A DNA stretch of 11,792 nucleotides from CALIKW01 sp038998005 (GCA_038998005.1 JAVZIY010000016.1:1-11792); one strand, 5' to 3'; numbered from the stretch's first letter, positions 1 to 5,103 are shown. Notes: a model not told the origin generated them from the letters alone. Numbers and translations are program-made.

Positions 1-596
1 TCCCCATCCTTACATTCAAAAATTCTTTCACCTATTTTTTTCATAATATAAATAGCTTCTGGGTGGATAGGCATTCTAATTATAAAAAAGTCACCAAAAG
101 GACTAGGATATAATTCACCCAATAACATGTTACTATTTTTTAAATAAATCTCAAATATAGCAGGAAATATTTCATAAATTTTGTAAAACTCGATAATTTC
201 TTGAGATGAAGTGAGTTGATTTTCCCTTCCGTTTCCATTTTTAACTTTCTCTACAATTTCTTTTCCATAGTCCCTTACTTCAATTTTATATCTTTCTTTT
301 TCAATCGCATATTCCAAAAGTTCTAAAAAATCTTTAGTTTGTTCTTCTTTTTCAGACTTAAGTTTTTCAAAGTCAATTTCCTCAATTTTTACTTCTTTCT
401 TTTCATCTGCTTTAGGTCTAAGATATTCTATCACTAAACCATCTTTTTCGATTCCAGAGATTTTATAATCTCCTTGTCTTATATCCAGAGCACGAAAAAA
501 ACCATTAATATGATAAAGATAAGAAGGAGATTTTTCTAAAAGTTCTTTATTTATATTTTTCAAAAATTCGAGTGCAAATTTAACAGCTTGTGACAT
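1..596 (-). CDS. Unrecognised protein, 3' end cut by the window edge
   Basis: An open frame starts at ATG 596-594 and runs without a stop to the left edge (198 residues visible). I do not recognise the family. The visible protein begins MSQAVKFALEFLKNINKEL, has a charged, probably helical stretch rich in Lys and Glu at about residues 63-118, and a more hydrophobic part with PAIFEIYL and GDFFIIRMPIHPE. No signal peptide, membrane segment or catalytic motif is evident, so it is probably cytoplasmic. An AT-rich box (about 619-632) lies near -29 to the ATG, with a palindrome between box and start, so the transcript may be nearly leaderless and locally regulated. It is divergent from the phosphoesterase ORF. 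That it is coding rests on frame length and protein-like composition only. Confidence 0.72.
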   Translation of the reverse strand, partial: MSQAVKFALEFLKNINKELLEKSPSYLYHINGFFRALDIRQGDYKISGIEKDGLVIEYLRPKADEKKEVKIEEIDFEKLKSEKEEQTKDFLELLEYAIEKERYKIEVRDYGKEIVEKVKNGNGRENQLTSSQEIIEFYKIYEIFPAIFEIYLKNSNMLLGELYPSPFGDFFIIRMPIHPEAIYIMKKIGERIFECKDG

Positions 597-600
597 AATT

Positions 601-619
601 AGGATTTTGAGCTAATCCT
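601..619. promoter_or_regulatory. Palindrome between TATA-like box and start codon of the left-edge gene
   Basis: AGGATT (601-606) and AATCCT (614-619) form a perfect 6-base inverted repeat around a 7-base spacer. It lies 4 bases upstream of the ATG at 596 and just downstream of the AT-rich box at about 619-632. A repressor bound here would block archaeal transcription initiation. The position suggests an operator, but there is only one copy and no known regulator to match. Confidence 0.35.
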
Positions 620-681
620 TAAATTATTTAAAATTTAATTTGGTACTCTTTTAAGATTCTGTGATTTCATAAAAACACAAA

Positions 682-687
682 TTATAA
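682..687 (+). promoter_or_regulatory. TATA box of the phosphoesterase ORF
   Basis: TTATAA is centred about 30 bases before the ATG at 715 and only about 21 before the GTG at 706. No Shine-Dalgarno sequence precedes either codon. The spacing favours a leaderless or near-leaderless transcript starting at the ATG. Confidence 0.45.
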
Positions 688-714
688 GTAGATCCGTCAA
701 TATAAGTGAATCAT

Positions 715-1365
715 ATGAATTCGTTAAGATTTCTAGTAATAGGTGATACCGAAGGAAGAATAAGATACAGTTCTATTAGAAGACTTGCGAAGATGTTCCT
801 TAGAAGAAAAGACTTTTTAGTTTTTACTGGAGATTATTTTTCAAATCAATTGAGCGAGTTGTATGCTTTTAGGAAAGGAATGATTTTTCCCGAAGAAAAT
901 ATTTTTGGGGATCTAAACAAGAAATATAATATCATTCTTACATATGGAAATAAAGATTTACAGTCGAAGATTTTTGGTTTACAAGAATACAGGATGAGAA
1001 GCAACATTATTTCCGTTGAGGATTTTTATGGTGAAAGAAAAGTAGATGACCTAAAATTTTGTTTTGTTAATGGTTCTAATCTTACTAATGTTGATTTTTG
1101 TAGAAAAGCAAAAACAATGAAAGATGACATAGATAAACTTCTTAGGAAATTTAAAGGAGGGTTAAGATTGAGAGACTTACCAGAAGAAGAAATTAATAAA
1201 TTAAGAGAAAAATACGGTAAAGTTTTTAAGATAGCTTTTGATTATCCTTACAGTACGCCCCCGGTGGGATTTGAACCCACGACCTACCGGTTAACAGCCG
1301 GGCGCTCTTTAGTTTTAACAACCACTGAGCTACGGGGGCTTAATAAATTTAAATCTTTTAAATAA
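715..1365 (+). CDS. Calcineurin-like metallophosphoesterase, probably C-terminally truncated
   Basis: Residues 6-14 (FLVIGDTEG), 34-42 (FLVFTGDYF) and 74-81 (ILTYGNKD) match the order and spacing of the first three metal-binding blocks of calcineurin-like phosphoesterases (DxH, GD, GNH[DE]), though the His of blocks one and three is replaced (D-T-E and GNKD). The later His blocks, including GHxH, are absent. About the last 36 codons are the antisense of the tRNA-Asn gene plus a few bases: the peptide GFEPTTYRLTAG is the usual false product of a reversed T-arm and anticodon arm. True phosphoesterase sequence therefore seems to stop near position 1255, so the gene may be truncated or decaying, and the phosphodiesterase activity of the remnant is doubtful. 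I chose ATG 715 over GTG 706 because of TATA spacing. Confidence 0.5.
   Translation: MNSLRFLVIGDTEGRIRYSSIRRLAKMFLRRKDFLVFTGDYFSNQLSELYAFRKGMIFPEENIFGDLNKKYNIILTYGNKDLQSKIFGLQEYRMRSNIISVEDFYGERKVDDLKFCFVNGSNLTNVDFCRKAKTMKDDIDKLLRKFKGGLRLRDLPEEEINKLREKYGKVFKIAFDYPYSTPPVGFEPTTYRLTAGRSLVLTTTELRGLNKFKSFK
1256..1339 (-). tRNA. tRNA-Asn(GUU) with a 12-base D-loop insertion
   Basis: On the minus strand the acceptor GCCCCCG (1339-1333) pairs with CGGGGGC (1263-1257), with discriminator G1256 and no encoded CCA. The T-arm is GTGGG-TTCAAAT-CCCAC, and the anticodon loop CTGTTAA gives anticodon GTT for Asn. The anticodon stem has four GC pairs and a C27-U43 mismatch. The gene is 84 bases long, 12 more than expected, because the D-loop carries an insertion at 1309-1320. 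Removing it gives the ordinary D-arm GCTC-AGTGGTA-GAGC. The 5' end overlaps the NUDIX stop codon, and the 3' end abuts the truncated phosphoesterase ORF. It lies downstream of asnS on the same strand, so enzyme and cognate tRNA may be co-transcribed. An AT-rich box in the NUDIX 3' codons (about 1357-1366) could also act as its own promoter. Confidence 0.93.
1309..1320 (-). other. Candidate minimal tRNA intron in the D-loop of tRNA-Asn
   Basis: The minus-strand insert is TGTTAAAACTAA, between U20 and A21. With the D-stem GCTC/GAGC as outer helix, the start of the D-loop (AGT) can pair with ACT in the insert. This leaves GGT-T on the 5' side and a 3-base bulge AAA on the 3' side. Cutting after the second base of each bulge, the archaeal splicing endonuclease rule, would leave AGTGGTA, the standard D-loop. 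The inner helix is only 3 Watson-Crick pairs plus a G-A apposition, so this would be a relaxed bulge-helix-loop. The alternative is an unspliced 19-base D-loop. Confidence 0.55.
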
Positions 1366-1758
1366 ATCTTTCATCGCGGGCTCAAGAGGTTTTGTCTTTT
1401 TAATTTCATTTAATGTAAGCCATTTAACTTTAGATACTTCGCTTTTAAGCATTTTCAATTTATTTGTATTCGCTTTAGCAAAAAAATAAATAATCAATCT
1501 ACTTCTCCATCTTTTTTCTGTTTTAACCCAAACATTATCCCTTCCAAAACCAATAAACTTACCGATGCAAATAGAGATGCCGAGCTCTTCTTTCATTTCA
1601 CGTTCTAATGTTTTTTCTGGTGGCTCAGATCTTTCCATCCTTCCACCAGGTACTCTCCAAAATCCAAACTTAGGGTCAAATGTTAATAAAAATTTTCCTT
1701 TGTATTCAATAAAAGCTGAAGCTATACCCAGTGCATATTTTGGATCGTATCCTCTCAT
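1330..1758 (-). CDS. NUDIX hydrolase
   Basis: This 142-residue protein hydrolyses, by family, a nucleoside diphosphate linked to another group, often to clean up oxidised or unwanted nucleotides; the substrate cannot be read from the sequence. It carries a perfect NUDIX box (G-x5-E-x7-R-E-x2-E-E-x-G-I), from the Gly of PGGR at about residue 39 to ELGI at about 61; the paired Glu residues bind the metal. The flanking strands (GIASAFIEYKGKFLLTFDP before, RLIIYFFAKA after) fit the single-domain fold, and the length is normal. The ATG follows the asnS stop after 8 bases, so it is in the asnS operon. Its last codons read AAG CCC CCG TAG, and the final ten bases lie inside tRNA-Asn, so RNase P cleavage of a joint transcript would remove the stop codon. 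Confidence 0.93.
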   Translation of the reverse strand: MRGYDPKYALGIASAFIEYKGKFLLTFDPKFGFWRVPGGRMERSEPPEKTLEREMKEELGISICIGKFIGFGRDNVWVKTEKRWRSRLIIYFFAKANTNKLKMLKSEVSKVKWLTLNEIKKTKPLEPAMKDLFKRFKFIKPP

Positions 1759-1766
1759 AATAATAC

Positions 1767-3053
1767 CTACGGATACACTCTATTTACTAATCTTGGAAAT
1801 GGTATCGAATCTCTGATATGTTTTAATTTTAAAATCCAGCATACAATCCTTTCTATTCCTAAGCCAAACCCTGAATGTTTCACGCTTCCATATCTTCTTA
1901 AATCAATATACCATTCATAATCCTTTGGATCAAGTTTTTCTTCTTTTATTCTTTCAAGCAAAACTTTCAAATCTTCTATTCTTTCGCCCGCTCCTATTAT
2001 TTCACCATATCCTTCCGGAGCCAGTAAGTCAACACTTAAAGTAAACCTAGAATCTTTTGGGTCTGGTTTGTGATAAAAAGCTTTTATTCCTTTTGGAAAA
2101 TGTGTTACAAAAAAGGGAACATCAAAATGTTTCGTTAAAATTTTTTCCTCATCAGCTCCAAAATCATCTCCAAATTCTATTTTTACTCCATCTTTCTTCA
2201 AAATTTCTATAGCTTTAGAATAGGTTATCCTTGGAAATGGTTTTTTGATTTTAAGCAAATCATCTTCTTTTCTTCCAAATTTTTTAAGTTCATCCTTTGC
2301 CTCTTCAGCGAGCTTATGGCAAACATAACTTATAAAATCTTCTATAGTCGAAATCAAACATTCGAAATCACAAAAAGGCATTTCAGCCTCCAGATGCCAG
2401 AATTCTGTTAAATGTCTTCTTGTTCTTGACTTTTCTGCTCTGAAAGATGGGGCTATGGTATAGATTTTTCCTACACTTGAAATTCCGGCTTCTGCATAAA
2501 GTTGCCAGGATTGGGTTAGAAAAACTTCTCTATCAAAATATTTTACTGGAAAAAGAGTAGAACCTCCCTCGCATGCTGCTGCAGTGAAAATCGGAGAGTG
2601 AAATTCTGTAAAACCATTTTTATCAAACCATTCTCTTGCAAATTTTAAGAGCTTAGATCTAAACCTTAAAATTGTTTGCATCTTCTCACTTCTTAGCCAT
2701 AGATGCCTGTAATTCAAGAGAAAATCTGGGCCATGATATTTCTTAGCTATAGGAAATCCTTCCTCAGCTCTTGAAATAATTCTAAAATCTTTTCCTCTTA
2801 TTTCATATCCCCCAGGAGCTCTTTCATCTCTTTTTGCCTCGCCTTCTATTTCCAAAACAGATTCAACAGGAAGCTTTTCTATTTCATCAAATTTTTCTCC
2901 TAATTCATCCCTTCTAAAGGTGCATTGAATTATTCCACTTCCATCCCTTATTAGAAGAAATAAAATTCCACCCGAGCTTCTTTTGTGATGAAGCCAACCT
3001 CTAATCAAAACTTTTCCTTCTCTTCCTTTTAATATCTCTTTTATTTCATCCAT
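1767..3053 (-). CDS. asnS: Asparaginyl-tRNA synthetase (class II)
   Basis: It charges tRNA-Asn with asparagine in the cytoplasm. The 428-residue protein (from ATG 3053) has an N-terminal OB-fold anticodon-binding domain (about residues 15-95; VLIRGWLHHKR at its start) and a class II catalytic domain. Motif 2 is FRAEKSRTRRHLTEFW at about 204-219; motif 3 includes GFGLGIERI at about 395-403. CEGGSTLFPVKYF, RTRRHLTEFWHLEAE and KHIRDSIPFPR fit archaeal AsnRS better than AspRS, although the families are close and specificity needs a tree. The start could be GTG 3062, but GTGAT at 3062-3058 complements the 16S 3' end and sits 4 bases before ATG 3053, so it is better read as the ribosome binding site. 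It is followed by NUDIX and the cognate tRNA-Asn gene, which supports the specificity call. Confidence 0.95.
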   Translation of the reverse strand: MDEIKEILKGREGKVLIRGWLHHKRSSGGILFLLIRDGSGIIQCTFRRDELGEKFDEIEKLPVESVLEIEGEAKRDERAPGGYEIRGKDFRIISRAEEGFPIAKKYHGPDFLLNYRHLWLRSEKMQTILRFRSKLLKFAREWFDKNGFTEFHSPIFTAAACEGGSTLFPVKYFDREVFLTQSWQLYAEAGISSVGKIYTIAPSFRAEKSRTRRHLTEFWHLEAEMPFCDFECLISTIEDFISYVCHKLAEEAKDELKKFGRKEDDLLKIKKPFPRITYSKAIEILKKDGVKIEFGDDFGADEEKILTKHFDVPFFVTHFPKGIKAFYHKPDPKDSRFTLSVDLLAPEGYGEIIGAGERIEDLKVLLERIKEEKLDPKDYEWYIDLRRYGSVKHSGFGLGIERIVCWILKLKHIRDSIPFPRLVNRVYP

Positions 3054-3058
3054 AGATA

Positions 3059-3205
3059 TCACTTTATTTTTTTGTAAAGAATTAAATTTTTGTATTCTTT
3101 TAAATCTATAGAGCTAGGCTTTAATTTTTTTCTTATGGAATCAAGAGCTAAAATTTTTTTATAGAAAGAAATAAAGCTAAGTAGGTCTTCATAACCTGAT
3201 TTCAA
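3059..3205 (-). CDS. Possible small ORF upstream of asnS (48 residues)
   Basis: On the minus strand a frame open from about 3230 encodes a protein-like, Lys/Ile/Leu-rich sequence with SGYEDLLSFISFYKK and IDLKEYKNLILYKK. It ends at TGA 3061-3059, inside the asnS ribosome binding site and 5 bases before its ATG, a spacing typical of translationally coupled genes. The weakness is the start: the only usable codon is TTG at 3205, without an obvious Shine-Dalgarno, and the GGTGA at 3234-3230 leads into another frame. An AT-rich box at about 3258-3270 could be the promoter. It may be a real small protein, a decayed gene or chance. I recognise no family. Confidence 0.28.
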   Translation of the reverse strand: MKSGYEDLLSFISFYKKILALDSIRKKLKPSSIDLKEYKNLILYKKIK

Positions 3206-3291
3206 AATTTTGACAACCGCCCAACTTTTTCACCTTATTTCTTTTTTATCATTCAGGTATTTAAATTTATTTTGGAGTTTATTTTTTCCAA

Positions 3292-3321
3292 CTTGAAATT
3301 AAAGCGATTCAAGCGCTTTAA
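3292..3321. repeat. Overlapping alternative inverted repeats
   Basis: TTAAAGCG (3299-3306) and CGCTTTAA (3314-3321) form a perfect 8-base stem around a 7-base loop. CTTGAA (3292-3297) and TTCAAG (3308-3313) form a second stem that shares bases with the first, so only one can form at a time. AAGCG is also repeated directly 10 bases apart (3302-3306, 3312-3316). It is a candidate protein-binding site between asnS and ftsZ. Confidence 0.45.
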
Positions 3322-3345
3322 AACGAAAAAACTATTTACAAAAAT

Positions 3346-3362
3346 CTATACAAAACTATACA
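3346..3362. repeat. Direct repeat CTATACA, period 10
   Basis: CTATACA occurs at 3346-3352 and 3356-3362, one helical turn apart, with a looser copy CTATTTACA at 3332-3340. Sites on the same face of the helix fit cooperative binding by a regulator. The bases are AT-rich, so chance is possible. Confidence 0.35.
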
Positions 3363-3401
3363 GTAATATATTTAAATTAGTTAAAATAAAAGAATTTTAC
3401 A

Positions 3402-3452
3402 GGGCTTAATTCGGGCTTAAACTGATTTCGGGCTAAATTAAGTTGGGCTAAT
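3402..3452 (+). repeat. Four GGGCT(T)AA repeats upstream of the ftsZ TATA box
   Basis: GGGCTTAA at 3402-3409 and 3413-3420, GGGCTAAA at 3430-3437 and GGGCTAAT at 3445-3452 all point the same way and end 25 bases before the TATA box. In an AT-rich intergenic region four GGGCT cores in 51 bases are striking. They look like an activator or repressor array for ftsZ. Confidence 0.5.
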
Positions 3453-3477
3453 TCTAAGAAATGTTTAGTTAAAAGAG

Positions 3478-3485
3478 TATATAAA
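3478..3485 (+). promoter_or_regulatory. TATA box of ftsZ
   Basis: TATATAAA predicts a transcription start near 3507-3509, giving a leader of about 25 bases that contains the Shine-Dalgarno AGGAGG (3521-3526), 5 bases before the ATG at 3532. The tiny frame at 3493-3513 would lie mostly upstream of the transcript start. Confidence 0.65.
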
Positions 3486-3531
3486 GGTTTCGATGGAAAA
3501 AAATACATTTTGAAGAAAATAGGAGGATTAA

Positions 3532-4683
3532 ATGGAAACAATAATTAGGAGCGCATTAAGAAGAACAGCAGGAGAAGAAGAATCACCTTTAACAAGATTT
3601 AAATTACAAACAACTTCTGGTGCAACTTTCTCGAATGTAGACTATTACAAGTTAGCAGAGCAAGAGTTTGGCTTTTCTGTTAAGAAAGCTAAGATAGTTG
3701 TAGTCGGATGTGGAGGAGCAGGACAAAATGCAGTCACAAGATTAACAGAAATGGGGATTGAAGGAGCGACAACGATAGCTTTAAATTCTGATGCAAAACA
3801 TTTGGCAGTAGCAAAAGCTGATAGGAAAATATTAATCGGAAAAGAGCTAACAAAGGGTTTGGGCTGTGGAGGTTATCCTGAGGTTGGAAAGAAAGCTGCC
3901 GAAGAATCTAGGAATGAGATAAAGGAAGCGATGGAAGGGTGCGATTTGGTTTTTGCAATTGCAGGTTTGGGAAAAGGAACAGGAACAGGTAGCGTCCCTG
4001 TGGTTTGTGAACTTGGAAAATCGATGGGAGCTATAGTAATTGCTGTAGTTACCATGCCTTTCAAGCTAGAAGGAGCAAGGATCTCTAAGGCAGAAGAAGG
4101 TTTAGCTAAACTCAGAGAGGTTTGTGATACAGCTATAGTTATAGAAAATGATAGATTATTAAAATACGCAGGTAATTTAAGCATTCAACAGGCATTTGCA
4201 GTTGCCGATGAGTTAATTGCTAGTATGATTAAGGGAATAACAGAAACTATTACTCTCCCAAGTTTGGTAAACTTGGATTATGCAGATGTTAAAGCTGTGA
4301 TGCATTCTGGTGGTGTAGCTGCTATTGGTGTTGGCGAGTCCAATAGCTCAGACAGAGCAAAAGATGCCATAACAAAAGCTTTACTTAATCCATTGCTCGA
4401 GGTCGATTACACAGGAGCAACAGGTGCTTTAGTCCATATAACAGGGGGGCCTGATTTGAGATTAGATGAGGTTAACCTCATAGGCGAAACAGTCGCCCAA
4501 CATCTAGATCCAAGTGCAACAGTTTTCTGGGGAGCAAGGATTTTGCCTGAATTTGAAGGAAAGGTTCAGGTTATTGCTATAATAACCGGTGTAAAATCCC
4601 CATACATCTTAGGACCAGTAAGTTTTGAAAAACCGGTAACAAGAGAAGTTAGCCAAGCTTTGGGTATTGACATAATAAGATAG
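3532..4683 (+). CDS. ftsZ: Cell division GTPase FtsZ
   Basis: This 383-residue tubulin-family GTPase should polymerise into the cytokinetic ring. The N-terminal GTPase domain has the nucleotide loop VVVGCGGAGQNAV (57-69), the tubulin signature GLGKGTGTGS at 145-154 and the base/ribose regions that follow. The T7 loop NLDYAD (247-252) supplies the Asp residues that complete the active site of the next subunit, so polymer-driven hydrolysis should be intact. Lys148 stands where most FtsZ have Gly in the GGGTGTG signature. A variable N-terminal extension of about 50 residues precedes the GTPase core, and the end LGIDIIR resembles other archaeal FtsZ tails. I cannot assign FtsZ1 or FtsZ2. AGGAGG 5 bases before the ATG makes the start firm. 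Its G+C looks higher than in neighbouring genes, as expected for a highly expressed gene. An acidic microprotein follows. Confidence 0.97.
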   Translation: METIIRSALRRTAGEEESPLTRFKLQTTSGATFSNVDYYKLAEQEFGFSVKKAKIVVVGCGGAGQNAVTRLTEMGIEGATTIALNSDAKHLAVAKADRKILIGKELTKGLGCGGYPEVGKKAAEESRNEIKEAMEGCDLVFAIAGLGKGTGTGSVPVVCELGKSMGAIVIAVVTMPFKLEGARISKAEEGLAKLREVCDTAIVIENDRLLKYAGNLSIQQAFAVADELIASMIKGITETITLPSLVNLDYADVKAVMHSGGVAAIGVGESNSSDRAKDAITKALLNPLLEVDYTGATGALVHITGGPDLRLDEVNLIGETVAQHLDPSATVFWGARILPEFEGKVQVIAIITGVKSPYILGPVSFEKPVTREVSQALGIDIIR

Positions 4684-4705
4684 AATTTCAGTAACTCAGC
4701 AATTC

Positions 4706-4712
4706 TTTTTTT
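4706..4712 (+). terminator. Weak poly-T tract after ftsZ
   Basis: Seven T residues between ftsZ and the microprotein could give partial archaeal termination, so that only part of the transcripts include the small gene. No hairpin is needed in archaea. The stronger T-rich tract lies after the small gene. Confidence 0.3.
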
Positions 4713-4734
4713 AAAGGATACAGAGGTGTTAGGA

Positions 4735-4803
4735 ATGGAAGAAGAGGAAGATGTTTACGATCCACTGAGCTATGATGATGAGGAAGATCTTGAAGAGTTT
4801 TAA
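4735..4803 (+). CDS. 22-residue acidic microprotein downstream of ftsZ
   Basis: ATG 4735 to TAA 4801-4803 encodes 22 residues, of which 13 are Asp or Glu. It starts MEEEEDVYDPLSY and ends DDEEDLEEF; there is no Lys, Arg, His or Cys. GAGGTG at 4723-4728 is a good Shine-Dalgarno sequence 6 bases before the ATG, and a T-rich tract follows the stop directly, so the frame is bracketed by expression signals. It starts 51 bases after ftsZ on the same strand and is probably co-transcribed. Alternating acidic runs and aromatic residues (Tyr8, Tyr13, Phe22) suggest a disordered linear motif that binds a basic or hydrophobic groove. Candidate partners are FtsZ, the PRC-barrel or the PqqD-like protein; this is inference. 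I know of no named family. Confidence 0.6.
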   Translation: MEEEEDVYDPLSYDDEEDLEEF

Positions 4804-4832
4804 TTTTTTTATTTTCTCTATTTTCTATTTTT
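4804..4832 (+). terminator. Poly-T terminator of the ftsZ/microprotein unit
   Basis: Directly after the TAA come ATTTTTTTATTTT, then several further T runs up to the stop codon of the converging PqqD-like gene. This is the form of archaeal intrinsic terminators on the plus strand. No comparable T tract serves the minus-strand gene. Confidence 0.6.
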
Positions 4833-5096
4833 CTAAACCCATTCTATTAGTTTAGAACTTTCTAATTTCTCTAAAATTCCAATTATTGCAGCCTTAACTA
4901 TATCTCTATTTCCGTTAACAGAAAAAACATCAACCATTTGTTCTATATCAGTTTTTCCATCGCACTGGATCCAAACCAAAAAAGAAATTGGGTCGAGGGT
5001 ATGAGTTTTTTTAGTATCCTCATCTACTAGAATATAGAAATTTCCTGTTTTCGTCCATTGTAGTTCTTTTATTCTTTTTGGCTTTTTGTCTTTCAT
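4833..5096 (-). CDS. PqqD-like (winged-helix) small protein
   Basis: This 87-residue protein has the layout of the PqqD family: N-terminal strands (FYILVDEDTKKTHTL, about 20-34), the LDPISFLVWIQCDGKTDIEQM segment (34-54), matching the PqqD pattern LD-x-x-(S/A)-x-x-(I/V)-W-x-x-x-(D/E)-G, and helices ending LEKLESSKLIEWV. In biosynthetic clusters PqqD-type domains bind a peptide leader (the RiPP recognition element); in archaea many are stand-alone with unknown roles. No radical SAM enzyme or PqqA-like cluster is visible. The ATG is 7 bases after the PRC-barrel stop, with GGGAAAG as a weak ribosome binding site, so the two form an operon converging on ftsZ. The family call is from pattern alone. 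Confidence 0.72.
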   Translation of the reverse strand: MKDKKPKRIKELQWTKTGNFYILVDEDTKKTHTLDPISFLVWIQCDGKTDIEQMVDVFSVNGNRDIVKAAIIGILEKLESSKLIEWV

Positions 5097-5103
5097 TCTT
5101 TCC

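Larger units (their letters stand above)
3206..3531. other. Long intergenic regulatory region before ftsZ
   Basis: No convincing gene lies here. From left to right it holds an AT-rich box (3258-3270) that could serve the asnS side, overlapping inverted repeats (3292-3321), repeated CTATACA (3346-3362), four GGGCT-type repeats (3402-3452), a TATA box (3478-3485) and a strong Shine-Dalgarno sequence (3521-3526). This is a lot of structure for so compact a genome and suggests that ftsZ expression is controlled. Confidence 0.6.

Noticed and set aside
706..714. GTG 706 as start of the phosphoesterase
   Set aside because: It is only about 21 bases after the TATA box and adds three residues; ATG 715 fits the spacing better.
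1256..1365. C-terminal 36 residues of the phosphoesterase frame as protein
   Set aside because: They are the antisense of tRNA-Asn; GFEPTTYRLTAG is the typical false peptide of a reversed tRNA.
1565..1816. Plus-strand frame over NUDIX and the asnS end
   Set aside because: Shadow of two well-supported genes on the other strand.
3054..3062. GTG 3062 as start of asnS
   Set aside because: GTGAT there is better explained as the ribosome binding site for ATG 3053.
3493..3513. Six-residue upstream ORF in the ftsZ leader
   Set aside because: The TATA box predicts a transcript start near 3508, so its ATG would not be in the RNA.
3873..4184. Minus-strand frame inside ftsZ
   Set aside because: Shadow of a strongly conserved gene, Ser/Pro-rich and without expression signals.
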